Of a DNA stretch of 40,350 nt, positions 19,019-27,300 are shown piece after piece. The stretch's first letter is position 1; the number at the start of each line of letters is the position of its first letter. Source of the DNA: Pseudomonadota bacterium (GTDB lineage: Bacteria > Tectomicrobia > Entotheonellia > Entotheonellales > Entotheonellaceae); contig SXND01000118.1 of the NCBI GenBank assembly GCA_005777235.1, positions 1 through 40,350 of the forward strand. Direction: 5' to 3'. The notes under the pieces are model-generated. The model worked only from the letters and a program-made list of their open reading frames with translations, made no database searches and was not told where the DNA came from. The translations under genes and the position numbers were made by a program.

Positions 19019-19581
19019 GTCGTCTTCCGGCGTTTGAACTGCGTCACCGTCTCCGTGGTCCAGCCCAGGGCGGCTTGCAGCAGGGTCATTTGAAATTCGA
19101 GCGAGAGGAGGAGGTAGGGGACTTGGGGATCAGCATGAGAGGCTGCGCTCTCGGTCCGGAGTTCTTGCACACGCTTCTCATACTGGGCGAGTTCCGTGCC
19201 AAGTCGCTTCTGCCGGACTTCAAGCTGGGTGACGAGAGTCTCATGCGGCAGCAAATGGCCAAAGAGCAGGTGCAACATCATGGGGCTTTTGAAGATATCA
19301 GGTGTCGTGTCCGTCGTGCCTAACCACTCGGTCAGCGCCGTCCGGCCCTCTGGGGTAATCTGGTACACCCGTTTGTCAGGACGGTTCGTCTGTGCCACTT
19401 CCGTCATGGTGACCCAACCGGCCTGCTCCAGACGCCGCAGTTCACCATAAATCTGGCTCTTGGCTGGGCTCCAGTAAATGTGATGGATGCGTTTATCGAG
19501 CAGGAGCTTCATGTCGTAGCCTGACAGCTCCTGCTCATTGAGCATGCCGAGGAGAATATAGGACGTGGTGGGAAGACTCAT
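19006..19581 (-). CDS. PadR-family transcriptional regulator
   Basis: 191-residue PadR protein. The N-terminal winged helix spans residues 1-85 (SYILLGMLNEQELSGYDMKLLLDK, SPAKSQIYGELRRLEQAGWV, RVYQITPEGRTALTEWL), followed by a C-terminal helical dimerisation domain, as in Vir-like PadR proteins. The ATG at 19581 has AAGGAG upstream; the open frame before it is not conserved. PadR proteins usually repress genes for phenolic-acid or drug responses. The neighbouring VOC gene lies upstream on the same strand and ends about 300 bp before padR, so it is a plausible but unproven target. Confidence 0.92.
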   Translation of the reverse strand: MSLPTTSYILLGMLNEQELSGYDMKLLLDKRIHHIYWSPAKSQIYGELRRLEQAGWVTMTEVAQTNRPDKRVYQITPEGRTALTEWLGTTDTTPDIFKSPMMLHLLFGHLLPHETLVTQLEVRQKRLGTELAQYEKRVQELRTESAASHADPQVPYLLLSLEFQMTLLQAALGWTTETVTQFKRRKTTKKS

Positions 19582-19698
19582 GCGTGTTACTCCTTCTCGG
19601 GAAACATCCTGACTGGATGCTGGTACCCGGAGAGCCATGTCGTAGGGCGTCTGACAGAGTACAACGACCCTGGACAGCGCCAGAGAGACTCACAGATT

Positions 19699-19742
19699 TA
19701 TCAGAGTATGTTTTATATTTCAATAGTACAGTATCAGAATAT
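19699..19742 (-). repeat. Direct repeat pair upstream of padR (operator candidate)
   Basis: TATCAGAGTAT (19699-19709) and TATCAGAATAT (19732-19742) differ by one base and are 33 bp apart, about three helical turns. On the minus strand each carries TCTGATA, which may double as extended -10 elements (TTGAAA precedes one by 17 bases). They sit in an A/T-rich island 118-161 bp upstream of the padR start. The rest of the gap 19582-19882 shows nothing clear. Confidence 0.45.
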
Positions 19743-19882
19743 AGATGAGGTTGCAATGGTATTCCAGCCCGTAGCCGTGGCGTACAACACACGATGCCAC
19801 GAGGTGCATGACAGGCCCTGGCGGCTGGCGCACGCGAGCGCGGCACGCCAGGGTCGGACGGATGGACGCCACATAGAGTCGG

Positions 19883-21109
19883 TCAGCCAAGCGGCCCTTG
19901 GAAAACCTGATCGACATATGTATCCGACAAAGGCTCCAAGGCTTCCGGCCACTCTGCAGTCAGAGGCCGCCGGGCCTGCGGTGGGCGTACCCGACCATCC
20001 CAGCCAATTTGCTCCATATAGTAGTACAATTGAATGCAATGACCCTCTGGGTCAATGGCATGGACGACGTAATCCATCCCCAGTGAGAGCTCTGGCGGCA
20101 ACGCGTCCAAGACGGTCACGCCATGGGATTTGAGGAAGGCCACCGCCTCACGGAGTTGTTGATAGCTGCCCACTTCCACCCCAAAGGATTTGCAGGTGGT
20201 ATGCGTGCTGAAGCCGAGGCTGGCGCGCAGTGCTTTGGGAAACAACGCCAGACTGTGGTGCTCGCTGCCCGTGCGCAGGAACACACAGCGGGCGCCATGA
20301 TAGGTGCTTTCTTCCGTTTTCACAAAGCCCAGGGTCTGCGTGTAAAATACCTCTGAGGCATCAACGTCATCGACAAACAGGTGTACGGGACCAATTTTCG
20401 TGATCTTAAAGGGGCGCGGCAACAGCACGCCTTCGACATCATATCGGGCCGGGAGTTTTTCTTCGTAGCGATAGCCGCTAAAAATGTCCACGCCTTTGTC
20501 GTGCAGGGCCTCAACCACCTCGGCGTTTTCTGATATCTGCGGCAGGGAGGGTTCTTCACGGAAGCCGCGATAGTACATGGCGCGTGGTTTACTGATGTCA
20601 TCCCAGCCTACTTGCTCAATCCCGTAATAAAATTCGTTCGTATGGCCGTCTGGATCATAGACATAGCAGTGCCAGTTGCTGCCCGGCATGTCACGTCCGA
20701 CACGCTGGATGGGCACCTCGCGTTCTTGGAAATAGTGGAAGGCGTCCACCACTTCACGCAGACTGCCGACCTGCCAGGTGATCTGGTTGATGGTGACATC
20801 AGGGCGGAATGTTCTGTCGGCCCGGAAATCCATGACGCGCTTGTTAAATAACACAAACGAGTGATGATCCGTGCCGTGGCGCATAAAAAAACCCCGCGCA
20901 TCGGGCAGCGCTTTGACGGCCTCGGGCATGTTCGGGTTCTTACTGAAATCCAGCTCATCGGAGATTTTGAAGCCCAAAAGGGCGTTGTAAAACGCCAGGC
21001 TCTCCCAGACCTTCAACGCGTTAAAACCAAAATGACCGAGCCGCCGCACCTTAAACGGGCGCGGTAATACAATGCCACCTACGTTGTATTGCTGCACTGC
21101 GATGGCCAT
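19883..21109 (-). CDS. Double VOC-domain protein, extradiol-dioxygenase-like
   Basis: 408-residue protein with two vicinal-oxygen-chelate (glyoxalase/extradiol dioxygenase) domains, about 18-170 and 230-370, each introduced by the same LPRPFK phrase. Domain 1 shows candidate metal ligands His26 (LGHFGFN), His82/83 (DHHSFVLF) and Glu159 (GHTNEFYYG). Domain 2 shows His243 (GPVHLFVDD), His284/285 (EHHSLALF) but Gln360 (GHCIQLYYY) where Glu is expected. Active type I extradiol enzymes usually keep the metal in the C-terminal domain; here the complete triad is N-terminal. A catechol-type substrate is inference. AAGGA precedes the ATG. It is divergent from the lipoprotein gene. Confidence 0.88.
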   Translation of the reverse strand: MAIAVQQYNVGGIVLPRPFKVRRLGHFGFNALKVWESLAFYNALLGFKISDELDFSKNPNMPEAVKALPDARGFFMRHGTDHHSFVLFNKRVMDFRADRTFRPDVTINQITWQVGSLREVVDAFHYFQEREVPIQRVGRDMPGSNWHCYVYDPDGHTNEFYYGIEQVGWDDISKPRAMYYRGFREEPSLPQISENAEVVEALHDKGVDIFSGYRYEEKLPARYDVEGVLLPRPFKITKIGPVHLFVDDVDASEVFYTQTLGFVKTEESTYHGARCVFLRTGSEHHSLALFPKALRASLGFSTHTTCKSFGVEVGSYQQLREAVAFLKSHGVTVLDALPPELSLGMDYVVHAIDPEGHCIQLYYYMEQIGWDGRVRPPQARRPLTAEWPEALEPLSDTYVDQVFQGPLG

Positions 21110-21227
21110 AGCCTGCGTCCTTCTCTCCGAGACAACCTGTGGCGCGTCCTACCTGCTGGTATCGAACCATAATCCGCTAGCAGACGTCAAGAGCGAATCC
21201 TCCCCGTGCGGGTTTGGCAGCTGCTTG

Positions 21228-21236
21228 TGGTATGCT
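21228..21236 (+). promoter_or_regulatory. Possible lipoprotein promoter (extended -10)
   Basis: TGGTATGCT, an extended -10 about 85 bases upstream of the lipoprotein start in the divergent gap 21110-21319. No convincing -35 is seen. Confidence 0.3.
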
Positions 21237-21319
21237 TGTCGCACACAGCACAGGCGTGGATGCCTCGTCGTTCCACGCATGATCTTGGAGACCTTGGCAC
21301 ACAAGGAGAGCACGAACGT

Positions 21320-21949
21320 ATGTTACAGATGCGACATAAGGGCATCGCCCGCGGGATAGGCGGTGGGCTGGTGGTGGTTATGTTGAGCGGTTGTGCCATG
21401 CTGGATGAACAAACGGGCGGGCATTCTGGGACAGCCGTCGGCGCGGTGGCCGGCGCTGCCGGTGGTGCCATCCTGGGTGGGCTCCTGTTTAAGAGCACAA
21501 CGGGGGCCGTCATTGGTGGCCTGGTGGGTGGCCTGGCTGGTGGCTTGATTGGCAATGCGACGGAAGCAAAAAAACAGGACGAGGGTGCGACCAATCGTGA
21601 GTATGGTTATCGCGGCAATCAGGGCACGGTGGTACGCGTGGAAGAGGTGCAGGCGGAGCCCGCACGGATTGCGCCAGGCGGGACGGTGAATCTCGCGGTA
21701 GAATATGCGTTGATGACGCCGCGCCCCAATGAAGAAGTGACGATAGCTGAGCGCTGGAATATCAGCCATCAAGGTCAGGAAATGGGCAGTCCGGTCCATA
21801 CGGTACGGCATAGCGGCGGCACCTGGGCCGGGTCGCTGCCGGTGACGCTGCCCCGTTCTGCTGCGCCTGGCACCTACCGCGTGGCGGTGACGATTGAGGC
21901 GGATGGCCGCTCAGATACCCGGGAAACGACGTTTACCGTGCGCCGCTAG
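21320..21949 (+). CDS. Glycine-zipper outer-membrane-type lipoprotein
   Basis: 209-residue lipoprotein. The signal sequence ends in the lipobox MLSGC with the lipidated Cys25. A glycine-zipper segment (about 38-80, AVGAVAGAAGGAILGGLLF and AVIGGLVGGLAGGLIGNAT) resembles the 17-kDa antigen/SlyB/OmpA-linked lipoproteins and probably inserts in a membrane. The C-terminal part (about 100-209) is a predicted beta domain with APGTYRVAVTIEADGR, like an immunoglobulin-type or CARDB-like fold. The ATG at 21320 has AAGGAG upstream. The function is unknown; an envelope-integrity role is inference from family features. Confidence 0.85.
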   Translation: MLQMRHKGIARGIGGGLVVVMLSGCAMLDEQTGGHSGTAVGAVAGAAGGAILGGLLFKSTTGAVIGGLVGGLAGGLIGNATEAKKQDEGATNREYGYRGNQGTVVRVEEVQAEPARIAPGGTVNLAVEYALMTPRPNEEVTIAERWNISHQGQEMGSPVHTVRHSGGTWAGSLPVTLPRSAAPGTYRVAVTIEADGRSDTRETTFTVRR

Positions 21950-22036
21950 CGGTCGCTGGCGTGAGGACTACAGCCCGCTTGACACGTGCCGCAGGATTGT
22001 CTCGCTTGCTCGCGCGCTACAACAGACCACCAGAGG

Positions 22037-22060
22037 TGCCCGGCCCCAAGGCGCCGGGCA
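22037..22060 (+). promoter_or_regulatory. Hairpin directly before the comM ribosome site
   Basis: TGCCCGGC (22037-22044) pairs with GCCGGGCA (22053-22060), eight perfect GC-rich pairs with an eight-base loop, ending two bases before the GGAAAGGA site. It could tune translation; a TTGACA at 21979-21984 may be the -35 of a promoter with a poor -10. Confidence 0.4.
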
Positions 22061-22075
22061 TGGAAAGGATACACG

Positions 22076-23599
22076 GTGCTCGCCAAAATCCCGAGCAGCA
22101 CCTTACTCGGTGTGGATGCCTGGATAATCGACGTTGAGGTCGATTTGGCCAATGGCCTACCGACCTTCACCACCGTGGGGCTCCCCGATGCTTCCATCCG
22201 TGAAAGCCGCGACCGGGTGAAAGCGGCCATGGCCAACAGTGGGTTTCCTTTTCCCCTGCAGCGTATCACCGTCAATCTCGCGCCGGCGCATCTGCGCAAA
22301 GAAGGAACGGCCTTCGATTTGCCTATTGCGCTGGGGCTCTTACAGGCCTCGGGGTATATCCACTCTGAACGCTTAGCCCGCTATCTCGTGGTGGGTGAAC
22401 TCTCCCTCGATGGCCGCGTCAAAGCCGTCGCCGGGGTCATGCCCATGGCCTTGGCCCTGCGCCAGGCTGGCTTGGAAGGCATGATTGTGCCGGCGGAGAA
22501 CGCCGCCGAAGCTGCCGTGATTGAAGAGGTGCCGGTCTACGGCGTGTCAACGCTGGCGCAAGCGATTGGTTTTTGCAACGGCACGGAGGTGATTCCACGC
22601 ACCCAGTGTGACGTCCAGGCCTTGTTTCGCCAGCAAGCGCAGTATCACGACGATTTTGCCGACGTCAAGGGCCAGCAGCACGTCAAGCGGGCTCTCGAAG
22701 TTGCGGCGGCGGGAGCCCACAACGTCCTGCTTGTCGGTCCACCGGGGTCGGGGAAATCCCTGCTGGCGCGGCGCCTGCCGTCCATCTTGCCCGATATGAG
22801 CCTCGACGAAGCGATTGAGACCTCGAAAATCCATAGTATCGCTGGCTTGCTGCACCGTGAGCACGCTCTGGTGGCCACGCGCCCGTTCCGGGCACCACAC
22901 CATTCCACCTCTGACGCCGGCCTGATTGGGGGGGGGGCCATCCCTGGTCCCGGCGAGGTCAGCCTGGCGCACAACGGCGTGCTGTTCCTCGACGAACTCC
23001 CCGAATTCCGTCGTAGTGTCCTGGAAGTGCTGCGCCAGCCACTGGAAGATGCCCAGGTGACCATTGCGCGGGCCGCCATGACGTTGAGCTTCCCAGCGCG
23101 CTTTATGCTCGCCGCGGCGATGAATCCCTGCCCGTGCGGCTATCTGACCGATCCGCAACACGCCTGTGTGTGCACCACCCAGCAGACCCAGCGCTACACC
23201 ACACGCATCTCAGGCCCCTTGCTCGACCGTATTGACATCCACGTCGACGTGCCGCCGGTGCGTTATGCTGAATTGACCTCGACAGTCCCCGCCGAGAGTT
23301 CGGCGATGATTCGCGCCCGCGTCAATGCCGCCCGGGAGGCACAGCGTCTACGCTTCACGGGCACCGCCATTCCGCACAACGCCGCCATGGGGGTGCGTGA
23401 GATTCGCCAATACTGTAGCCTGGATGGGGCCGGGGAGCGCTTGCTCGAACAGGCCATGCATCACTACGGACTGAGCGCGCGGGCCCACGACCGCATCCGC
23501 AAAGTGGCGCGCACCATTGCCGATTTAGCCGGGACAGCCGCCATTGGTGTTGAGCACCTGTCAGAAGCTATTCAGTATCGTACGCTGGAGCGTGGATAA
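22076..23599 (+). CDS. comM: ComM/YifB-family AAA+ protein (Mg-chelatase-like)
   Basis: 507-residue AAA+ protein matching the length of E. coli YifB (506). An N-terminal Lon-protease-like domain (about 1-170, LGVDAWIIDVEVDLANGLPTF) comes first. The AAA+ core has Walker A GPPGSGKS at 221-228, Walker B LFLDE at 303-307 and a cysteine cluster C352-x-C354 and C364-x-C366. A C-terminal Mg-chelatase domain follows. ComM is a hexameric helicase that promotes branch migration in natural transformation. The start is GTG at 22076 with AAAGGA upstream; the codons before it do not align with the family. It follows the lipoprotein gene by 126 bp and precedes pspA by 55 bp. Confidence 0.93.
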   Translation: MLAKIPSSTLLGVDAWIIDVEVDLANGLPTFTTVGLPDASIRESRDRVKAAMANSGFPFPLQRITVNLAPAHLRKEGTAFDLPIALGLLQASGYIHSERLARYLVVGELSLDGRVKAVAGVMPMALALRQAGLEGMIVPAENAAEAAVIEEVPVYGVSTLAQAIGFCNGTEVIPRTQCDVQALFRQQAQYHDDFADVKGQQHVKRALEVAAAGAHNVLLVGPPGSGKSLLARRLPSILPDMSLDEAIETSKIHSIAGLLHREHALVATRPFRAPHHSTSDAGLIGGGAIPGPGEVSLAHNGVLFLDELPEFRRSVLEVLRQPLEDAQVTIARAAMTLSFPARFMLAAAMNPCPCGYLTDPQHACVCTTQQTQRYTTRISGPLLDRIDIHVDVPPVRYAELTSTVPAESSAMIRARVNAAREAQRLRFTGTAIPHNAAMGVREIRQYCSLDGAGERLLEQAMHHYGLSARAHDRIRKVARTIADLAGTAAIGVEHLSEAIQYRTLERG

Positions 23600-23654
23600 T
23601 CGGCGAGAGACACCCTGCCCCATCCAGCAACCTTTCTACAGAATGGAATGACGT

Positions 23655-24341
23655 ATGGCCAACATTTTCAAGCGGCTTAGCGATGTCCTAGCGGCCAATC
23701 TCAATGAGCTTATCGACCGCGTTGAAGACCCGGAGCGCATGGCGAAACAGATCATCCGCGAGATGGAAGACAACTTACACATTGCCGAAGAAGGGGTCAT
23801 CGACGCCATCACCAGTGAAAAACAGCTCCGTAACGATCTCGAACACCAGCGCCAGCAGTCGATGCTCTGGCGGCAACGCGCCGAAGAAGCCCTGCGGGCA
23901 GAGCAGGAAGACCTGGCACGGGAAGCGCTGCAGCGCAAACGTGAGTATGATCAGGTGGTGAGCACCCTGGAACCCGCCTGGGAGGCAGCGCAGCGTACCA
24001 GTGTGCAGCTGAAGGCGCAGTTGCATGCCCTCGAGAACAAACTCGATGAAGCGAAACGCAAGCGTAGTACCCTGGCGGCACGGCAACGTGCGGTGGAGGC
24101 CCGCAGCTATCTCGATCAGACGCTGAGCGGTTTGCAGGCGGGCTTTGACGCGTCGGCAAATTTTACGCGGATGGAAGACCGCGTGGCCGAAATGGAGGCG
24201 CGCCTCGCGGCGAAGGCGGAATTGCGGCGCGATAACACGCAGCTGGAGCGCACGTTTGAGGATATGCAGGTGGCCAAAGAAGTGGACACCGAGCTGGCCG
24301 CCTTACGCCAGAAGTTGCTCGCTGAGTCACAGGAAGAGTAG
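23655..24341 (+). CDS. pspA: PspA/IM30 (Vipp1) family envelope-stress protein
   Basis: 228-residue all-helical protein of the bacterial ESCRT-III superfamily. It begins MANIFKRLSDVLAANLNELIDRVEDPERMAKQIIREMED, the conserved amphipathic helix and first hairpin of PspA/Vipp1, followed by long coiled-coil helices to the end. It binds stressed inner membranes and forms large oligomers that remodel or seal bilayers. No pspF, pspB, pspC or liaF homologue is nearby. The next gene, a giant membrane protein, starts 36 bp downstream on the same strand and is very probably co-transcribed. A dedicated promoter is not obvious in the 55-bp gap behind comM. Confidence 0.94.
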   Translation: MANIFKRLSDVLAANLNELIDRVEDPERMAKQIIREMEDNLHIAEEGVIDAITSEKQLRNDLEHQRQQSMLWRQRAEEALRAEQEDLAREALQRKREYDQVVSTLEPAWEAAQRTSVQLKAQLHALENKLDEAKRKRSTLAARQRAVEARSYLDQTLSGLQAGFDASANFTRMEDRVAEMEARLAAKAELRRDNTQLERTFEDMQVAKEVDTELAALRQKLLAESQEE

Positions 24342-24377
24342 GACAGGCGTGTACGGTAGGGCACCGGGGAGGTGACG

Positions 24378-27300
24378 GTGGAGTGGGGCTGGTTGCTGGC
24401 CTGTTTGTTTGCGATCCTCTGGAGACGCGCCCGTCGTCGGCTGAAGCGCCTACAGGTGGCCGACCCGGACGTGTTGGGAACCTCCCCAGCCGTACTGAAC
24501 GAGGTGCCCGCTGGGGCTCACCTGGTAGCGTATCAGCATCTGTACCATCTGCTGGTGTTGACCAAAGAGCTAGCGCGTCTACAGACAGACGGCACGCTTG
24601 AGCAAGCTGCACGTTATGCCCAGCTCAGTACGCAGATCGACACGTTGCAGACGGATATCCTGCGTCACCTAGACAGTGTGCCACAGAGCCCCGCCTGGCA
24701 GCAGGCACGGGCTGAGGCCTGGACGTTACTGGGAGAGCAGCCGTCCCTCCATGCCTACCCCCGTTGGGAGGTGGAAAGCGCTCCACTCACCTCAGCTGAG
24801 CCCGTCCCCCTGGCCCCCTGGCCCGTTGCGTCTACCGTCCCCATCCAGCCCGCTGCGCCCGTGACGCCGCCCGCCACTGCACCGCCTGATGATGCCGCCG
24901 CAGTGGACTATGCCTGGGAACCTACTGCCCCGAGTGCGCTGGAGCGTGCCCTACACACGGTGGCAGGTTGGCCCGCCATCCTGGCGCCGTTCCTGGTGCA
25001 AAATATCGGCTGGTTTGTTGGCGGGCTGTGTTTTGTGGCGGGCTCGGTGTTTCTGGTGACGTACACCAGCGGCTTTACCAAAACCCTGACCAGCTTTGCG
25101 GTCCTAGCGCTCTATACCCTGCTTCTGCTCTACGGTGGCTATCAAATACGCCGTCGTCACCCCACGTTAGCGCTGTCCGGGAACGCCCTGCTCATCCTGG
25201 GCATGCTGCTCGTCCCCCTCAACGTGACTGCCGCCGTACGGTTGCTCCTGACCGCCCAGACCTCCCCTGGTTTGCTCATGCTGGGATTGGTGGCGACGGG
25301 CCTTGGCGTCAGTGGGGTGTATGTCACTGCCACGCTGGTGTCCGGCATCCTGGAGCGCACCTTACAACACCAGCATCCCCGCGTGTTTCTGGCGCTGGCC
25401 GCGGTGCAATTAGCCGTGCCCGTGCTGGGACAGTACCCGACCTGGCCCGTGTTGATGTTCTGCCATGCAGCGCTGCTGGCTCTGTTGGCCTACGGCGGTG
25501 TGGTGCTATGGCGTCTCTGGCTCAACGCCGTCGTCCTGGAGCGTCAGCAGCTGGCCTCCTATGCGGCGGGCACGCTGGTGTATGCGGCGCTGGTGTCGTT
25601 TGTGCATGTCACCTGGGGTACGCCGGTCGTGGTGCCACAGGGGTATTATGGCCCCTGGCTCATGGCGCTCTGTGGGCTGTTGTTTTACATGGAGGTGCGC
25701 CTCCAGCCGTGGCGCCAGCAGGTGGCGGTGCTGTCGTACCTCAGTTTCGGACTCTACGGTATGTCGATCATCGCCCTGCTGCTGGCGCTCGGGTCGACCA
25801 TACCCTTGCTCGGCACGTTGGGGTTGGCGGTGCTGTTGTATGGTCTGGTGACGTGGCAGTACGCCACGCTGCCACCGCTGTACCTGCTGTTGGGCTGTGT
25901 AGGCTGGCTATATCATGCGGTCGTCCTGCAATCCCTGCCTTATGACTGCTACGTGCTGGGCAGTCTCCCGGGGTACGCCGCTTTCTGGGCGGTGAATCGC
26001 TGGGGAGAACGGCGGCAGGTGCGGACGCTGGCGCTGGTGGGCTACCGCGTGCTGGTACTCACGCTGCTTGGCGTGACGACGTGGAGTCTGGTATACGCCC
26101 AGCCCGGCTGGCTGGCGCTGACCACTACGCTTCTGGTCATGGCCGGGGCGTTTTGGGCGCCCACCTACGTGCCCGCGCCACTCTGGCGTCGCTGCCCTGT
26201 TGCCCCTGAGGTGACGCCAGCAGCCGGGTGGATTTTTCTCGGCACGGCTCTGGGGCTGGTGGCGGTAGCGTATGCCCCGCCCGTGCCAGGCTGGCCATGG
26301 GTGGAGCAGAGTGTCTGGCTGGCCCTGCTCTTGGTCACCGTGTGGATTGCCTGGGGCTTGCGGCTCAGCCGTGTCAGCCAGCCACAGGCGGCGGCCCGCA
26401 GTGTCGCTTTCCTGAACAGCGCTCTCATGGCTCTCGTGGTGTGTAGTGCTGTCCTGGGCCTGCTGGCCTTCTCCACGCCGACGTCTCAGCGCGCCCTGCC
26501 GTTACTCTTGGGGGGAGCTGGCGGCCTCCTCCTCTGGCCCAGTCTGGTGCTGGGGGCACGCGGGTTGTTCTACGGCGCGTTGGGACTGTGGGGCGCTGCA
26601 ATGCTCCTGGCAAAGCTGACCTATCTCACTGCGCCGGGCAGTGGCATCACCACCATGGGGCTGGTGTGGCTCCTCTGGGGAGTGCTGTGGTGGCTGGAGC
26701 GCACCCCGGATGCGCTTGCTCCACTGCGCCAGGAGCGTGCGGCGTTACGGGCAGCCCGGGCGGCAACGCTCACCCTGCTGTGGTGCTATCCCGTGACCTT
26801 TGCCACCCCGCGGCAGGTGGTGCAGACGCCGCTGCGGCAGACGATGGTGCTGGTGTGGAGCCTGGGGGTGGCACTGCTCGGACGGCGTCTCCTCGGCGAT
26901 CCGCTGGGCTGGTCGTGGGTGCTCGCCGCCGGGTTGGGAACAGGGGCAGCCGGACTGCTCACCGGCTCGTTGTCCTGGCCCTGGCTCCTGCCAGTGGCCA
27001 TCACCCTCGGGCTGGGGACAACGCTCGTCGCCGCGGGCCTGCTTGGTCTGAGCACGGTCGCCAGCCTGAGCGCTGTGGGGACGCTCTATGCCACGCTGGT
27101 ATGGTGTCTCAGCGTCGTGCTCTTGGGGCATCCCATGGTACAACAGCTCGCCCGCGTGGGACGCTTGCACGGAGAGCGCTCTAGACTTGAGCCACTGACG
27201 CATCACACGGTTTTTGCCCTGATAGTGCTGTGCATCGGCACCACGCTTGTCTCCGGTGGCATGAGGCTCCCGAGCCCAGTGTTCCTCCTCACCCTCGCCA

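Noticed and set aside
24968..25945. Out-of-frame open frames within the giant membrane gene (also 26588-27184 and 27230-27892)
   Set aside because: Same-strand shadows in GC-rich DNA; Ala/Gly/Arg/Pro-rich composition and no start signals.
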